Shown here: in pieces, positions 1-9,132 of the stretch
Layout: each line of letters starts with the position of its first letter
Numbering within the stretch: the first letter of the stretch is position 1
NCBI GenBank assembly: GCA_903910765.1
Contig: CAIWBA010000291.1
Coordinates: 62,001 to 126,000 of the forward strand
Direction: 5' to 3'
DNA from: an uncultured Bacteroidota bacterium
GTDB taxonomy: Bacteria > Bacteroidota > Bacteroidia > Chitinophagales > Chitinophagaceae
Length of the DNA stretch: 64,000 nucleotides
Made by a program: the position numbers and the translations under genes
The notes under the pieces: model-generated
What the model was told of the DNA's origin: nothing
Databases searched by the model: none
Seen by the model: the letters and a program-made list of their open reading frames with translations, nothing else

Positions 1-1123
1 ACCAACCCCAAGTAGAAATAGATGTTATTGTGCCGCCAGCTGCCTTAACTGCATCTAATGCTGATTTAACCATTGCATCTAATTCAGCTTTTTTATCTGG
101 TTGAATTGTTATCCCATCATCTGGAAAAAGTTGTTGAGCTTTTTGGAATGCTGTACTATTAGGATCGCCATTTGGATCTGGTGGATATGAAAATGCTTGA
201 ACAGTTGGAGCAGATGAAGCCTCTACTGATTCTGGAGAGTCAACTGTAATTGCTTGACCTTTAGGTGCAATACGTAAATTTGTAGCAATTAAAATAGCTT
301 TATCAAAAGTTATACTAGAATCCTTTTTACGCGCAACATAGGTATCTGCCTTTGATTTAAAATTGTCTAATATTGCCTTCTTATCTGCATCAGTAATTGA
401 GACAGCTGATGTCCAATAACTATTAACTGTGGATGAATTTGTTTGCTGGCTAACTAAAAAGTTAGCAGAGGTTAATGGGTCCTTCTTTAATTCTGGACTA
501 GGTGTTGTAGCACTTAATTGCCATTTAACTAGTGCAGCTTTAAGACTATCTTTTATTTGATCTGCTGATTTTGAAAGTTCTTTTACTATATCTACTCCAT
601 ATGCTGTTCCATTCACTAATGCCTCTGGTATAATAGAACCTAAAAGTCCAATATTTGCTAAATCAAAACCTTTTCTTTTTGCCTGCTTTAATTTATCAAT
701 TGCCTGTTTAAGTTGAGAAATCTTTTCTGCAGTTACTCCAGCCTTTGCACCATTTGCAATAATTGCATCTGCTACTTTATAGAAAGTATCAGTAGTTGGG
801 GCTTTTGCATTAACTACAGTTCCACCAGTCCAATAGTACATTGACTTAAGCGAATTTAGTTTATCAGATTTAGATGCTGAACCTTTTTTAAGAAGTGTCT
901 TAACTAGATTAAGGTCGCCTCCTCCATTTTTCCACCATTGCATTACTGAGGTATATGCTGGATGAGCTTTAATCTCTGGTGAATCTGCTGCCATTGCTGC
1001 CTCAACTAAACCAGCTAGATTGCCAGCTTTATATAGTGCACCAATATCAACTCCTTCAGCTTCTGCAATTAATAGGTTTTCATTTAGCCAGGTAGTATAG
1101 TTCTTAATTATTTGAGTCTTCAT
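1..1123 (-). CDS. Putative internal/virion protein with capsid-targeting-like N-terminus (3' end outside window)
   Basis: Open reading frame on minus strand from ATG at 1123 running off the window start; begins MKTQIIKNYTTWLNENLLIAEAEG; absent from ORF track because it is open-ended. Confidence 0.75.
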   Translation of the reverse strand, partial: MKTQIIKNYTTWLNENLLIAEAEGVDIGALYKAGNLAGLVEAAMAADSPEIKAHPAYTSVMQWWKNGGGDLNLVKTLLKKGSASKSDKLNSLKSMYYWTGGTVVNAKAPTTDTFYKVADAIIANGAKAGVTAEKISQLKQAIDKLKQAKRKGFDLANIGLLGSIIPEALVNGTAYGVDIVKELSKSADQIKDSLKAALVKWQLSATTPSPELKKDPLTSANFLVSQQTNSSTVNSYWTSAVSITDADKKAILDNFKSKADTYVARKKDSSITFDKAILIATNLRIAPKGQAITVDSPESVEASSAPTVQAFSYPPDPNGDPNSTAFQKAQQLFPDDGITIQPDKKAELDAMVKSALDAVKAAGGTITSISTWGW

Positions 1124-1203
1124 TATATTTCGGTTATATGTATTTTCTAGATATTATCTATCTGTTCTTTTGTACTATAAGTATATTGCAGGTTTTAAAG
1201 AGT

Positions 1204-1542
1204 TTATAGTGCCTCTCCAGTAATCATCCATTCAATCCAACCCAATTCGTTTGGGCTTAATTCCAATAAACCTTCAGTATAGTGATCCCAACCCTTTAGA
1301 TCAGCTGGCGTGTTAAGGTCTATCCATTTATCAATATACTGATTTGCCTTAGACTGTAGTACTCGAATTGCCTGATGAACTTCAGGATCACCGCCCCATT
1401 CATCAATCATTTTATCCAGACGTTCATCAAATGGTTCAGTGTTAACTAGTCCATAATTTTTCATATTATTTAAGGTTTCGCTATCTTCATCAGACTCCAC
1501 TGATTCTATTAAATACTGTTTAAATGGCTTAATTTCTCCCAT
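1204..1542 (-). CDS. Small tagged protein with QMxxYGL-type motif (MGEIKPFKQYLIES... LNNMKNYGLV)
   Basis: ORF track; N-terminal tag and NxMKxYGL motif shared with other ORFs in window. Confidence 0.7.
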   Translation of the reverse strand: MGEIKPFKQYLIESVESDEDSETLNNMKNYGLVNTEPFDERLDKMIDEWGGDPEVHQAIRVLQSKANQYIDKWIDLNTPADLKGWDHYTEGLLELSPNELGWIEWMITGEAL

Positions 1543-1645
1543 TACTCTGTGGTCATTTATGATTATTTATTAGCCAACTGACCAATTTAAAAAAATGTTG
1601 AGTACTTTAACTACATAATAATTTTAAATTAAAAATCAAAACCCT

Positions 1646-2008
1646 ATGAAAAAATCAACAAAAAAATCAGCAACTGCTCCAGTAGCAACAGTTGCAACAG
1701 TAAAAGTTAAAAAGGTAAAGGCTTCTAAAAAGTCAGCAATGGTTATTACTCCAGTTCAGACTCCAGAAGTTGTAGTTAAATCTAGTAGCCGTAAAGGTAC
1801 AACCTACAAAAGATTAACCGTTGAGCAAAAATTAGAGATCATCACTAGTCGCAAGCGTCGTGGAGATATTCAAAAGGTTGCAGCAGAGTTAAATGTACCT
1901 TCAACTTATGTAAGTGGAGTAGTTACTGGCCGTCGTAAAGACATTAAGGTTATTAATAACATATACGATAAAGTACGAGGTCGTAAGGTTGCTGAATATA
2001 CTGTATAA
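1646..2008 (+). CDS. Lys/Ala-rich tail plus helix-turn-helix-like DNA-binding protein
   Basis: Basic low-complexity N-terminus followed by VEQKLEIITSRKRRGDIQKVAAELNVPSTYVSGVVTGRR; terminator directly downstream. Confidence 0.65.
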   Translation: MKKSTKKSATAPVATVATVKVKKVKASKKSAMVITPVQTPEVVVKSSSRKGTTYKRLTVEQKLEIITSRKRRGDIQKVAAELNVPSTYVSGVVTGRRKDIKVINNIYDKVRGRKVAEYTV

Positions 2009-2028
2009 TTACAAGAGTGGAACCCAAT

Positions 2029-2063
2029 AAAAAAGGAGAACTGTTTAGGTTCTCCTTTTTTTT
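2029..2063 (+). terminator. Intrinsic terminator
   Basis: AAAAAGGAGAAC-loop-GTTCTCCTTTTTTTT hairpin with T tract. Confidence 0.8.
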
Positions 2064-2081
2064 GTTCTTTATATATCGTTT

Positions 2082-2657
2082 TTATTTACCAACCACTGGT
2101 GCAGCTGGTGCAGTAAATACTAAATTTGCTTTTGTACACTGTTCTTTCCATACAGTTGGCCAATTTTTATTCCATTCAACTTTGCGTTCAGGTGTTAAGA
2201 TAGCAGAAGAAATTTCCTTGATCTGCTTTAGTTCAGCCTCAGTTAATGGTGAGACTGGTACCGCTAACATCTGTTCAAGAGTTGAAGCTTTTTGCCAACC
2301 TAATTTTGCATGAAGATCAAGAGCAGCAGTGGTTAGGGTTAGAACCTTTGAACCAATTGCAGGAGAACCATCTGCCATTTTAAGTGGTTCAGTTTGAAGG
2401 CTTGGTACTATTTTAGCAAGTGCAGCTTTCATGGTAGGTTCGTCTTTACCTCCAAAATTTGAATAGTTTGTATAGGCAGCATCATCAGCGAATGGATATT
2501 TATAGATAATTCCATTTGCTTTAAGTGTATAGGTTTGGGCTGGTGCAGCTGGAGCGGCAGCAGCTTGAGCCGGCGCGGCTGGTGTAGCTGCAACTGGTGC
2601 GGCAGCAGCAGAGGCCTCTTCATTAATCCATTGTGTGTATCCTTTGATAATTGACAT
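2082..2657 (-). CDS. Tagged Ala/Pro-rich putative virion protein
   Basis: MSIIKGYTQWINEEASAAAAPVAAT...; ATAAATAAC motif upstream of start. Confidence 0.7.
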   Translation of the reverse strand: MSIIKGYTQWINEEASAAAAPVAATPAAPAQAAAAPAAPAQTYTLKANGIIYKYPFADDAAYTNYSNFGGKDEPTMKAALAKIVPSLQTEPLKMADGSPAIGSKVLTLTTAALDLHAKLGWQKASTLEQMLAVPVSPLTEAELKQIKEISSAILTPERKVEWNKNWPTVWKEQCTKANLVFTAPAAPVVGK

Positions 2658-2678
2658 AGTGTTTCTTTTTTTATAAAG

Positions 2679-2969
2679 TTATTTATCTGTAGAATCCGGT
2701 CCTTCCACCAATTTTGTAATCTTTAGAGTAACATCACCTGCACCTTTTATCAATCGGTGCCATTCTCCAACGGGTACAATAACCGGAACTGCTAGTGATT
2801 GAGGTAAACATCCCTCTAACTGTACCTTCCAATCAGTTTCCCCAACCGCCTCTATTATTCTGGACTCAGGATCCCGGTGCCAAACAAGATCAGTTTGGTC
2901 AAGGTCTGTACTGAATACCCTGAGCGAAGAGGTACCGGTTAGGGTAGTTTCTTGAAATGGAAGTTCCAT
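2679..2969 (-). CDS. Small cupin-like protein
   Basis: LVWHRDPESRIIEAVGETDWKVQLEGCLP...VPVGEWHRLIKGAGDVTLKI resembles small phage cupin-like fold proteins. Confidence 0.5.
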   Translation of the reverse strand: MELPFQETTLTGTSSLRVFSTDLDQTDLVWHRDPESRIIEAVGETDWKVQLEGCLPQSLAVPVIVPVGEWHRLIKGAGDVTLKITKLVEGPDSTDK

Positions 2970-2988
2970 AGGCTTAGCTCTTTTTTTT

Positions 2989-3570
2989 TTACCAAAAACC
3001 TGGATAAGTTTTACCGCCCCAAAGATTTGAGTAGCGGTTTATTCTGCAAGCCCAATACCCGGCAGTCATCCGGTCATTCTTAAGATGGCACTGGTGTCGA
3101 GCTGCAAAACTCTTACGAGCCGCAGGATTACTAACCTTTGCAGTGAGTCCGCCGTGTACATCTCCAAAAGAGATTTTCTTAACCTTACCTGTGGCCGGGT
3201 TCTTTACATAGACATGGTACTTCTTGGCACCACCTCTTGCAGGTTTACCAAGTTCAACACTCTTGCCGTGGTATTCTGCCTCAAATACTGGAAAGTCAAG
3301 AGCTACCTCTGTACCGTTCCACTGAGCAGAGAGACCAAGATCAGTTTGACTAAATAGTTGCTCATCAACTGGGCCTAACCCTACCAGACCCGCTTCCCAA
3401 TCTTGTCTGGCCTTGGCCATCAAGTCTTGGTGAGCCTTACTGCCCGGTCTAAATATTGACTCGCAAACTGAGAGTCCGCTCGCTATGTGGTAACCCAGAG
3501 CCTCGTCCAAACCCGGTGTCCTTGGTCCTTCTATGCTCTCAACAAGCCATTCCTTAAATTTCGGTATCAT
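2989..3570 (-). CDS. Tagged protein with VYVKNPxTGKVKKISFGD...ARKSFxARHxC...GYWxCR C-terminal domain seen in T4-like/jumbo phages
   Basis: Start moved to internal ATG at 3570 (MIPKFKEWLVESIEG); C-terminal motif recognised from phage virion/core-associated proteins. Confidence 0.65.
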   Translation of the reverse strand: MIPKFKEWLVESIEGPRTPGLDEALGYHIASGLSVCESIFRPGSKAHQDLMAKARQDWEAGLVGLGPVDEQLFSQTDLGLSAQWNGTEVALDFPVFEAEYHGKSVELGKPARGGAKKYHVYVKNPATGKVKKISFGDVHGGLTAKVSNPAARKSFAARHQCHLKNDRMTAGYWACRINRYSNLWGGKTYPGFW

Positions 3571-3650
3571 CTTATCTCTTCTTTTTTCCGCCTTCTTTTT
3601 CACTTGCCCGCCCAAGGGGGTTCTATCGGCGGTGCAAGGCACGCCCTACC

Positions 3651-4676
3651 CTAAATCTTTCGCAGGTCTGGTAAATATTCGCCAGTCTCTACAATTCTCC
3701 AAGTATTATCTACTGCAATCCATAAGACCTCTGCATCGTGTTGGTAAGCTTCATCCAGTAAAAATTCATCTACAATTTCAGTATCGCCTTCTCGACCATA
3801 AGCCTCCATAAAACCTGGTATATTTCCAGGATAGTCTACCCATGAGTCTTCATCAGCTTTTGATTGAGCCAGGTCAGCCGGGTACTTTTCATAACGCTGC
3901 CAAATAATAAAAGGTGGTTCACCACCAAATGGATTTTTATGCTCAAGATTTTCCCAACGCACTTCAGCTTTAATAACCTTAACCCCGTCACCAATACCGT
4001 AACGGTTCATCTGAATCCTGGTTATAATATCGTCGGCAGCACTACTAGAGTTACTACTACTCTCATCTACTGCGCCTGCAGTATAGTCACTTGCCCTTAG
4101 TGGCTCTATCTCTACCAGGTCCCCGCGGTCATTCACCGCTAACCAGATATCCTGTTCCGGAAACCTGAATTCGGTAGGTGCTCCGCCATTTTCTGACTCA
4201 ATAATGGTCTCTTTGATCCGAATACGGAGTACTGCTCCGTCCGTAAATGTCTCACGATACTTTGGAGAGTCTACATACTTCCAAAATAGGGACCTGATAT
4301 GCCCGTCTAGTGCCTCTAAATTACGCTGATGAGTCCTCTGAAGCCAATCTATCTCCGCATGACCATAGTGTTCTTCGGTATAGATTGCTGAGTCAAACCC
4401 ATCAATATCTTCCATCTCTTCACGTGTACTGTTGTACATCGAGTATGGGATTCCATCTACTGGCCAATTTAGCCAACCCTTAAGTCTGATAAATGCAGGT
4501 TTAAGATACATATCATAGTCTCCTAACCACTCTGGATTTATCACTGCCTCCAGTAGGATAACCCCTTTGTCTGAAAAACCATGTGCCAATACCCTTAGTA
4601 CGTGTAGTGCAGGTATTGAGTCTTCGCTAGACTCGTCTAGTCTCCAATTTCTGAATTGAGTAATATACTGTTTCAT
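3651..4676 (-). CDS. Tagged hypothetical protein
   Basis: Start moved to ATG at 4676 (MKQYITQFRNWRLDESSED), preceded by ATAAATAACCCTATG. Confidence 0.65.
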   Translation of the reverse strand: MKQYITQFRNWRLDESSEDSIPALHVLRVLAHGFSDKGVILLEAVINPEWLGDYDMYLKPAFIRLKGWLNWPVDGIPYSMYNSTREEMEDIDGFDSAIYTEEHYGHAEIDWLQRTHQRNLEALDGHIRSLFWKYVDSPKYRETFTDGAVLRIRIKETIIESENGGAPTEFRFPEQDIWLAVNDRGDLVEIEPLRASDYTAGAVDESSSNSSSAADDIITRIQMNRYGIGDGVKVIKAEVRWENLEHKNPFGGEPPFIIWQRYEKYPADLAQSKADEDSWVDYPGNIPGFMEAYGREGDTEIVDEFLLDEAYQHDAEVLWIAVDNTWRIVETGEYLPDLRKI

Positions 4677-4689
4677 AGGGTTATTTATA

Positions 4690-5120
4690 TTTAGGTCAGC
4701 CTCCAAGCCCGGGGAGAATTTGATCCCCGTACTGTGTGACCGCCAAAAAAGACTAGAGGGGTCACCTCCAACCTGGGGAGAATTCCGGAATAGCTCTTGG
4801 GCACATTCCAATTTTCGGTGAAACCTGGACCGTGGAGAAACCGGAAAAAAGTAAAGTGCTGCGGCTTCTCTCCAGGAGTACTATTTTTATGTCAGCAAGG
4901 TCACTCCTGGGGCAGCTCCCGGAGTCACATTTATTCACCGTTTACCTACCCTGGGCTGCTCCTGGAGTACCTACCCTGGCTGCTCCTGGAGCCGGTACCA
5001 GGGCCGGGAGTAGCTACCCTGGAGGGGTACCTGGCCGGTGGTTATTCCGGCTGGCCCGGCCTGTACCTTGGCTGGTCTGGCCGGTAGTCAGGCTGGTCAG
5101 GCCTGCTCTAGACCGGTATG
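4690..5120. repeat. GC-rich repeat island
   Basis: Abrupt GC-rich stretch with tandem TACCTACCCTGG(G)CTGCTCCTGGAG (4943-4991) and multiple CCGG/CTGG repeats in AT-rich genome. Confidence 0.7.
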
Positions 5121-5269
5121 TAACAGGTATATAAAGTATACACAACTTATCAGATATAAAGAATACTCTTCTTCTTTGTCAGACCGGTCTGATCTACTCT
5201 GCTCTAGAACTTTAGGACAGAGTAAAGTATAATACCTTATATCTAAATTACAAATTAGAAAAATAGTAG

Positions 5270-5572
5270 ATGTTAATACAAAGATTAGTTGAAGAATTCC
5301 TCAGGATTCTAGAAGCCAGCGGTCGGGACTGGCACCGAATAGCATGGGCAATACGCGGTTTAGAATCAGAAATTGCGTCTGCAATCTTAGACGGAGAGGA
5401 AGGGTCCAGTCCAGAATTAAAAGAGTATTTAGAAGAGAGAATTGTGTTAGCCTTGGTCCTCGCAAGAGACGAGGCAATTGACCGAGAAGAATACGAATGG
5501 GCACATGAAATAAGTGTACGACTTATAGAGTGCGGTTGGAAAATAATTAAAGAAGAAGACTATGTGGTATAA
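5270..5572 (+). CDS. Hypothetical early protein
   Basis: ORF track. Confidence 0.55.
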   Translation: MLIQRLVEEFLRILEASGRDWHRIAWAIRGLESEIASAILDGEEGSSPELKEYLEERIVLALVLARDEAIDREEYEWAHEISVRLIECGWKIIKEEDYVV

Positions 5573-5762
5573 TCCAAAAGATATGGTAGATCAAACTCTC
5601 GAATCCGCACTGAGTAAATCCGGTCTAATTGACTGGACCTGGATTCTGGAAGATTTGAAACGGAAGAAAATTAATATAAAGAAGAAGGAACTCTACCGAA
5701 GAGTAAAGCGAATCCTAAAGTCTAGAGCACAGGAACCTTGGTTATGGGATATAAGAAAATAA
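5562..5762 (+). CDS. Hypothetical early protein
   Basis: ORF track; overlaps upstream gene end. Confidence 0.5.
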   Translation: MWYNPKDMVDQTLESALSKSGLIDWTWILEDLKRKKINIKKKELYRRVKRILKSRAQEPWLWDIRK

Positions 5763-5778
5763 AATAAAGATAAAATAT

Positions 5779-6000
5779 ATGAAAAATAGAAAAGAACAGA
5801 TTACAATAATGTTAAGTGCGCTAGCGATTGGTTTCGTAGCATCGGTAATAATGGCGTTTCCTGTAAAATGGTTATGGAATTGGTTATTACCTTCCATATT
5901 TACTGGAGTCCAAGAGGTAAGCGCAGTTCAGGCATGGGGTATTGTATTCCTTATCCAGTTACTTGTACCAAAAGGAAAACCTGAAGTACTAAAAAAATAA
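5779..6000 (+). CDS. Small membrane protein
   Basis: Two hydrophobic segments. Confidence 0.55.
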   Translation: MKNRKEQITIMLSALAIGFVASVIMAFPVKWLWNWLLPSIFTGVQEVSAVQAWGIVFLIQLLVPKGKPEVLKK

Positions 6001-6012
6001 TAGAGGTAGGCG

Positions 6013-6198
6013 ATGAATCGAGAATTAGACAAGAGCAGAGTAGAAGAGACCCGTCCAGTACCAGGAAGTTATTACAAAGAGGTAGAATCCTGGTCAAAGA
6101 GACACGGTTTTTTATACACGGATAAAGAGGTCGAGACCGCTTGGCGTGGAGGAATACCGGTTGAAGCTTTTATCCTGCAAAAATGCGGACGTAGATAA
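6013..6198 (+). CDS. Hypothetical early protein
   Basis: ORF track, followed by terminator. Confidence 0.5.
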   Translation: MNRELDKSRVEETRPVPGSYYKEVESWSKRHGFLYTDKEVETAWRGGIPVEAFILQKCGRR

Positions 6199-6236
6199 TA
6201 CTGAATTACCTAATCTTATCAGGAAAATTCTAGAAG

Positions 6237-6266
6237 AGGTTGACCCAATGGTTGACCTTTTTTTTT
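6237..6266 (+). terminator. Intrinsic terminator
   Basis: AGGTTGACC-CAAT-GGTTGACCT (with GU pairs) then T tract. Confidence 0.65.
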
Positions 6267-6320
6267 GTCAAATATTTGGGTAAGATAATAATTATTATTA
6301 CTAAATTATAGGACCCCAAA

Positions 6321-6390
6321 TTGTTAATAACTTTTCTGAAAATAAGTAGAAATAAATTTTTTTATATGGAGTATTCTTTTTATATTTGTA
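6321..6390 (+). promoter_or_regulatory. Early promoter module 1
   Basis: TTGTTAATAACTTT ... TTTTTATATTTGTA (TAnnTTTG). Confidence 0.7.
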
Positions 6391-6408
6391 TCTTAAAACC
6401 AATCAAAT

Positions 6409-6570
6409 ATGTATTCATTAAATTGTAGTTACTACCAGAAAAGTTTCCGCACGGTGCAGGAATTATTAAACGACATCCTCGAGAGCGGGATGGATCCAAA
6501 TTACGAAATTCTACGCGACGGCAAACCAACCGGCGAAAGCGCTTGGGACCTAATCGGTCCCGAGGCCTAG
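6409..6570 (+). CDS. 53-aa early peptide MYSLNCSYYQKSFRTVQELLNDILESGMDPNYEILRDGKPTGESAWDLIGPEA
   Basis: Below ORF-track cutoff; directly follows promoter and AACCAATCAAA leader. Confidence 0.6.
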   Translation: MYSLNCSYYQKSFRTVQELLNDILESGMDPNYEILRDGKPTGESAWDLIGPEA

Positions 6571-6649
6571 CCACCCGCAACAGTTGCACAAGTTGGACGT
6601 TACCCTTTGCGGAACGGTAGGTAGACTCCGACCTATGTGGTACCCAAAA

Positions 6650-6719
6650 TTGTTAATAACTTTTCTGAAAATAAGTGTGAATAAATTTTTTTATATGAAA
6701 TATTCTTTTTATATTTACT
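6650..6719 (+). promoter_or_regulatory. Early promoter module 2
   Basis: TTGTTAATAACTTTTCTGAAAATAAG...TTTTTATATTTACTT, near copy of module 1. Confidence 0.7.
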
Positions 6720-6741
6720 TAACCAATCAAAAAACCAAACT

Positions 6742-7269
6742 ATGAGAAATCAACTAAGTTCACGTCCACCCCGTCCGAATCTTAACCCACTCTCTCTTCC
6801 AAAACTTGCTCTAGCGGGAAGAGCAGTTCTTACTTTTCGTAATCTTTCCGAAGGAAGTCATATGACAGTAAAGATAAAACAGTTACGCGACAAGCAGGAT
6901 CGCAAAAAATTACTACCAATTTTCTACGTGTATATTTCTCTCTTACAAGACGGTCGTACTGGTATGGAGTTTGCAGGTACCTTGTTCCAAGAAACAATGG
7001 AGACCAAGTTAGGTCGCGGAGTTCAGGCGGACTCTCGTCTTGGTCGTGCTCTCAACTGGATTGTATCTGCCATAAAGAATCCTGAAATTCTACGCGGTCG
7101 AGTTGGACTCTTCCACGAAGGAAAGTGTTGCAAATGTGGTTTACCATTAACCCATCCTGAATCTATTCACACCGCTCTTGGACCAGTATGTTTGGAGAGA
7201 ATGGTAGCTGCAGCGCAAAGAGAAGAATTCAATTTTTCAGAAATCTTTAAACCGGTTGAGTCTATTTAG
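6742..7269 (+). CDS. DUF6011-like zinc-binding early protein
   Basis: C-terminal GKCCKCGLPLTHPESIHTALGPVCLERM motif. Confidence 0.65.
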   Translation: MRNQLSSRPPRPNLNPLSLPKLALAGRAVLTFRNLSEGSHMTVKIKQLRDKQDRKKLLPIFYVYISLLQDGRTGMEFAGTLFQETMETKLGRGVQADSRLGRALNWIVSAIKNPEILRGRVGLFHEGKCCKCGLPLTHPESIHTALGPVCLERMVAAAQREEFNFSEIFKPVESI

Positions 7270-7293
7270 ACTTGACCGGCTGCAGGTACTCTT

Positions 7294-7307
7294 TCTCCCT
7301 AGTCCCA
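7294..7307 (+). repeat. CTCCCTAGTCCCA UTR element, copy 1
   Basis: TCTCCCTAGTCCCA just after stop codon and before early promoter. Confidence 0.7.
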
Positions 7308-7308
7308 G

Positions 7309-7356
7309 TTGTTAATAACTTCTTTTTCAGGTCTCAAATAAAATAGTTATATTTAC
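7309..7356 (+). promoter_or_regulatory. Early promoter module 3
   Basis: TTGTTAATAACTTC..GTCTCAAATAAAATAGTTATATTTAC. Confidence 0.7.
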
Positions 7357-7379
7357 TTAACCAATCAAAAAACCAAACT

Positions 7380-7562
7380 ATGAAGAAAAAAATCCAATCA
7401 ATCATCCGCAACTGGGCCGGACTCGAGGATTCTGGCGGAACACCAATCGACCTAACTTACGGCGGACCTCCTCGAGTTCAGAGCACGGTAGAGCCAGCGG
7501 AAAAATGTAGCTTCAATGATGTATGGAAAAATATTGCACGTCTCAACTCGCAAAATTGTTAA
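7380..7562 (+). CDS. Hypothetical early protein
   Basis: ORF track, promoter plus leader upstream. Confidence 0.5.
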   Translation: MKKKIQSIIRNWAGLEDSGGTPIDLTYGGPPRVQSTVEPAEKCSFNDVWKNIARLNSQNC

Positions 7563-7603
7563 TAACTTTATTTTCAGGTCTCAACTCTTTTTGTTATATT
7601 TAC
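7557..7603 (+). promoter_or_regulatory. Early promoter module 4
   Basis: TTGTTAATAACTTT..GTCTCAACTCTTTTTGTTATATTTAC. Confidence 0.7.
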
Positions 7604-7626
7604 TCAACCAATCTAAAAACCAAACT

Positions 7627-7887
7627 ATGGAAACCAAACTTAACTTAGTATCAAGAACCCACAAAGGGTGTACCTATTTTGCAAGTTCAGAAGCAGAGCT
7701 AGCGAAGGTAATCGAGAAGGCAGTATATAACCATTCAATATTCTACAGAAGTAGAGTCTACGATTTTTCATGTTACGCAAGACGTCTTGAAGACGGGCGT
7801 ATCGAAAAGACAAGCTTCTACCATAATGGAGCAGCTATGAAGAGGGAAACCTTTGCAGACATAGACACCTTTTGGAAATTAGTATAA
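7627..7887 (+). CDS. Hypothetical early protein (METKLNLVSRTHKG...)
   Basis: Start moved to ATG at 7627 after promoter and leader. Confidence 0.6.
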   Translation: METKLNLVSRTHKGCTYFASSEAELAKVIEKAVYNHSIFYRSRVYDFSCYARRLEDGRIEKTSFYHNGAAMKRETFADIDTFWKLV

Positions 7888-7895
7888 CCGGGACC

Positions 7896-7911
7896 GGTCT
7901 CCCTAGTCCCA
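7896..7911 (+). repeat. CTCCCTAGTCCCA UTR element, copy 2
   Basis: GGTCTCCCTAGTCCCA. Confidence 0.75.
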
Positions 7912-7913
7912 TT

Positions 7914-7960
7914 TGTTAATAACTTCTTTTTCCGGTCTCAATAGTTATACTTATATTTGT
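7914..7960 (+). promoter_or_regulatory. Early promoter module 5
   Basis: TTGTTAATAACTTC..GTCTCAATAGTTATACTTATATTTG. Confidence 0.7.
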
Positions 7961-7997
7961 AATAATAAAATCCTAAACCCAATCAAAACCCCATACT

Positions 7998-8297
7998 ATG
8001 AAACAATACAGATTAGAACTTGGCGAAGAAGAATATCAGGTAATACTTGAACTCGGCCAGTACCGTGGAAACGGAAGAGTTGCAATTACGGTTGTAGATG
8101 CAGAAGAAGGAGAAGACCTTCTAGTAGCTACAGTAAATATACCGGAAGCCTCTTTGGAAGAAGGAGAAACCATAATAAAAGATTATTCAGAAAATTCAGG
8201 AATACTAAAGTTCTTGGTCCAGAACGGAGTAGTTAGCGAGCCTATTAGAAATATAAGTACAGGATTTGTACAGTGTCAGGTGGTTAAGATATTATAA
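7998..8297 (+). CDS. Hypothetical early protein
   Basis: ORF track. Confidence 0.6.
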   Translation: MKQYRLELGEEEYQVILELGQYRGNGRVAITVVDAEEGEDLLVATVNIPEASLEEGETIIKDYSENSGILKFLVQNGVVSEPIRNISTGFVQCQVVKIL

Positions 8298-8307
8298 CCG
8301 CCTGGCC

Positions 8308-8323
8308 GGTCTCCCTAGTCCCA
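8308..8323 (+). repeat. CTCCCTAGTCCCA UTR element, copy 3
   Basis: GGTCTCCCTAGTCCCA. Confidence 0.75.
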
Positions 8324-8355
8324 TCGATATTAATAATAACCAATCTTTAAACCCT

Positions 8356-8733
8356 ATGAAACGTATTAAAGTTAGATTTAATTTAGGAGCAGGTAAAAAC
8401 TTTATGAAATGGAAGATAGAAAGACCTGACGGTATTATATCGTACCACTCGCCAGGAGAAGTTCAACTCCTAATGGCTGGTTGCGTGTTAAAAAACCAAA
8501 GGTCTACCGCGCTTAAAATATTTCAAGGAGCAAACAAAACTGTCTGCTCTTGGATACTATGTGAGAGTATAGAAATTATGGTACCAAAGATTTCTGGTAA
8601 GATAAACGAACTAGACAGGGTTTCTTATAATCCAAGAGTAGCACCTAACTGGATCTTTCGCGGTTCAGTTGCGGATGGAACCCGATTTAATAATTTGGTA
8701 AGCTTAGATAATAAAGTTTTTAATTGTCCATAA
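8356..8733 (+). CDS. Hypothetical early protein
   Basis: ATG at 8356 (MKRIKVRFNLGAG). Confidence 0.6.
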   Translation: MKRIKVRFNLGAGKNFMKWKIERPDGIISYHSPGEVQLLMAGCVLKNQRSTALKIFQGANKTVCSWILCESIEIMVPKISGKINELDRVSYNPRVAPNWIFRGSVADGTRFNNLVSLDNKVFNCP

Positions 8734-8771
8734 CTTTATTTTTCCGTGTCAAATCTATTTGTTATATTTAC
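8723..8771 (+). promoter_or_regulatory. Early promoter module 6
   Basis: TTGTCCATAACTTTATTTTTCCGTGTCAAATCTATTTGTTATATTTAC. Confidence 0.65.
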
Positions 8772-8800
8772 AATCTAAACCCCTAAAAACCCAATCAATC

Positions 8801-9055
8801 ATGAAAAAACTAATCTTATTAATTACAATAATTACTGTCTTTATCTCTTGTAAAAAAACTGATGTTAAACCTTTGTCTCCGAGAATTACACCAGAGATTT
8901 TGCACCCTACTGGAGCTTCTACTGGAAGTAGCTCGAGTTCTGAAAATACAGGTTCAAATTGTCAATCGGTCCGATGTATAGGTACCACTCAGTCAGGAAA
9001 TCAATGTCAACGTATGACAACTAATTGTAATAGACGTTGTTGGCAACACCAATAA
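8801..9055 (+). CDS. Small lipoprotein with Cys-rich C-terminal CxGxTxxGxxC...CWQH motif
   Basis: Signal MKKLILLITIITVFISCKK (lipobox); QSVRCIGTTQSGNQCQRMTTNCNRRCWQHQ. Confidence 0.65.
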   Translation: MKKLILLITIITVFISCKKTDVKPLSPRITPEILHPTGASTGSSSSSENTGSNCQSVRCIGTTQSGNQCQRMTTNCNRRCWQHQ

Positions 9056-9103
9056 TTGTTCATAACTTTATTTTTCCGTGTCAAACCCTTTTGTTATATT
9101 TAC
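9055..9103 (+). promoter_or_regulatory. Early promoter module 7
   Basis: TTGTTCATAACTTTATTTTTCCGTGTCAAACCCTTTTGTTATATTTAC. Confidence 0.7.
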
Positions 9104-9132
9104 AATCTAAACCCCTAAAAACCCAATCAATC

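Noticed and set aside
2017-2313. Plus-strand ORF of 98 aa
   Set aside because: Starts in the terminator and is antisense to the tagged Ala/Pro-rich gene.
3085-4100. Plus-strand ORFs antisense to 2989-4676 genes
   Set aside because: No leader or promoter motifs; minus-strand frames carry the N-terminal tag and recognisable domain.
4797-5232. ORFs in the GC-rich island (MGTFQFSVKPGPW..., MEKPEKSKVLRLL..., MVIPAGPAC...)
   Set aside because: Overlapping frames in repetitive GC-rich DNA with no plausible domain or leader.
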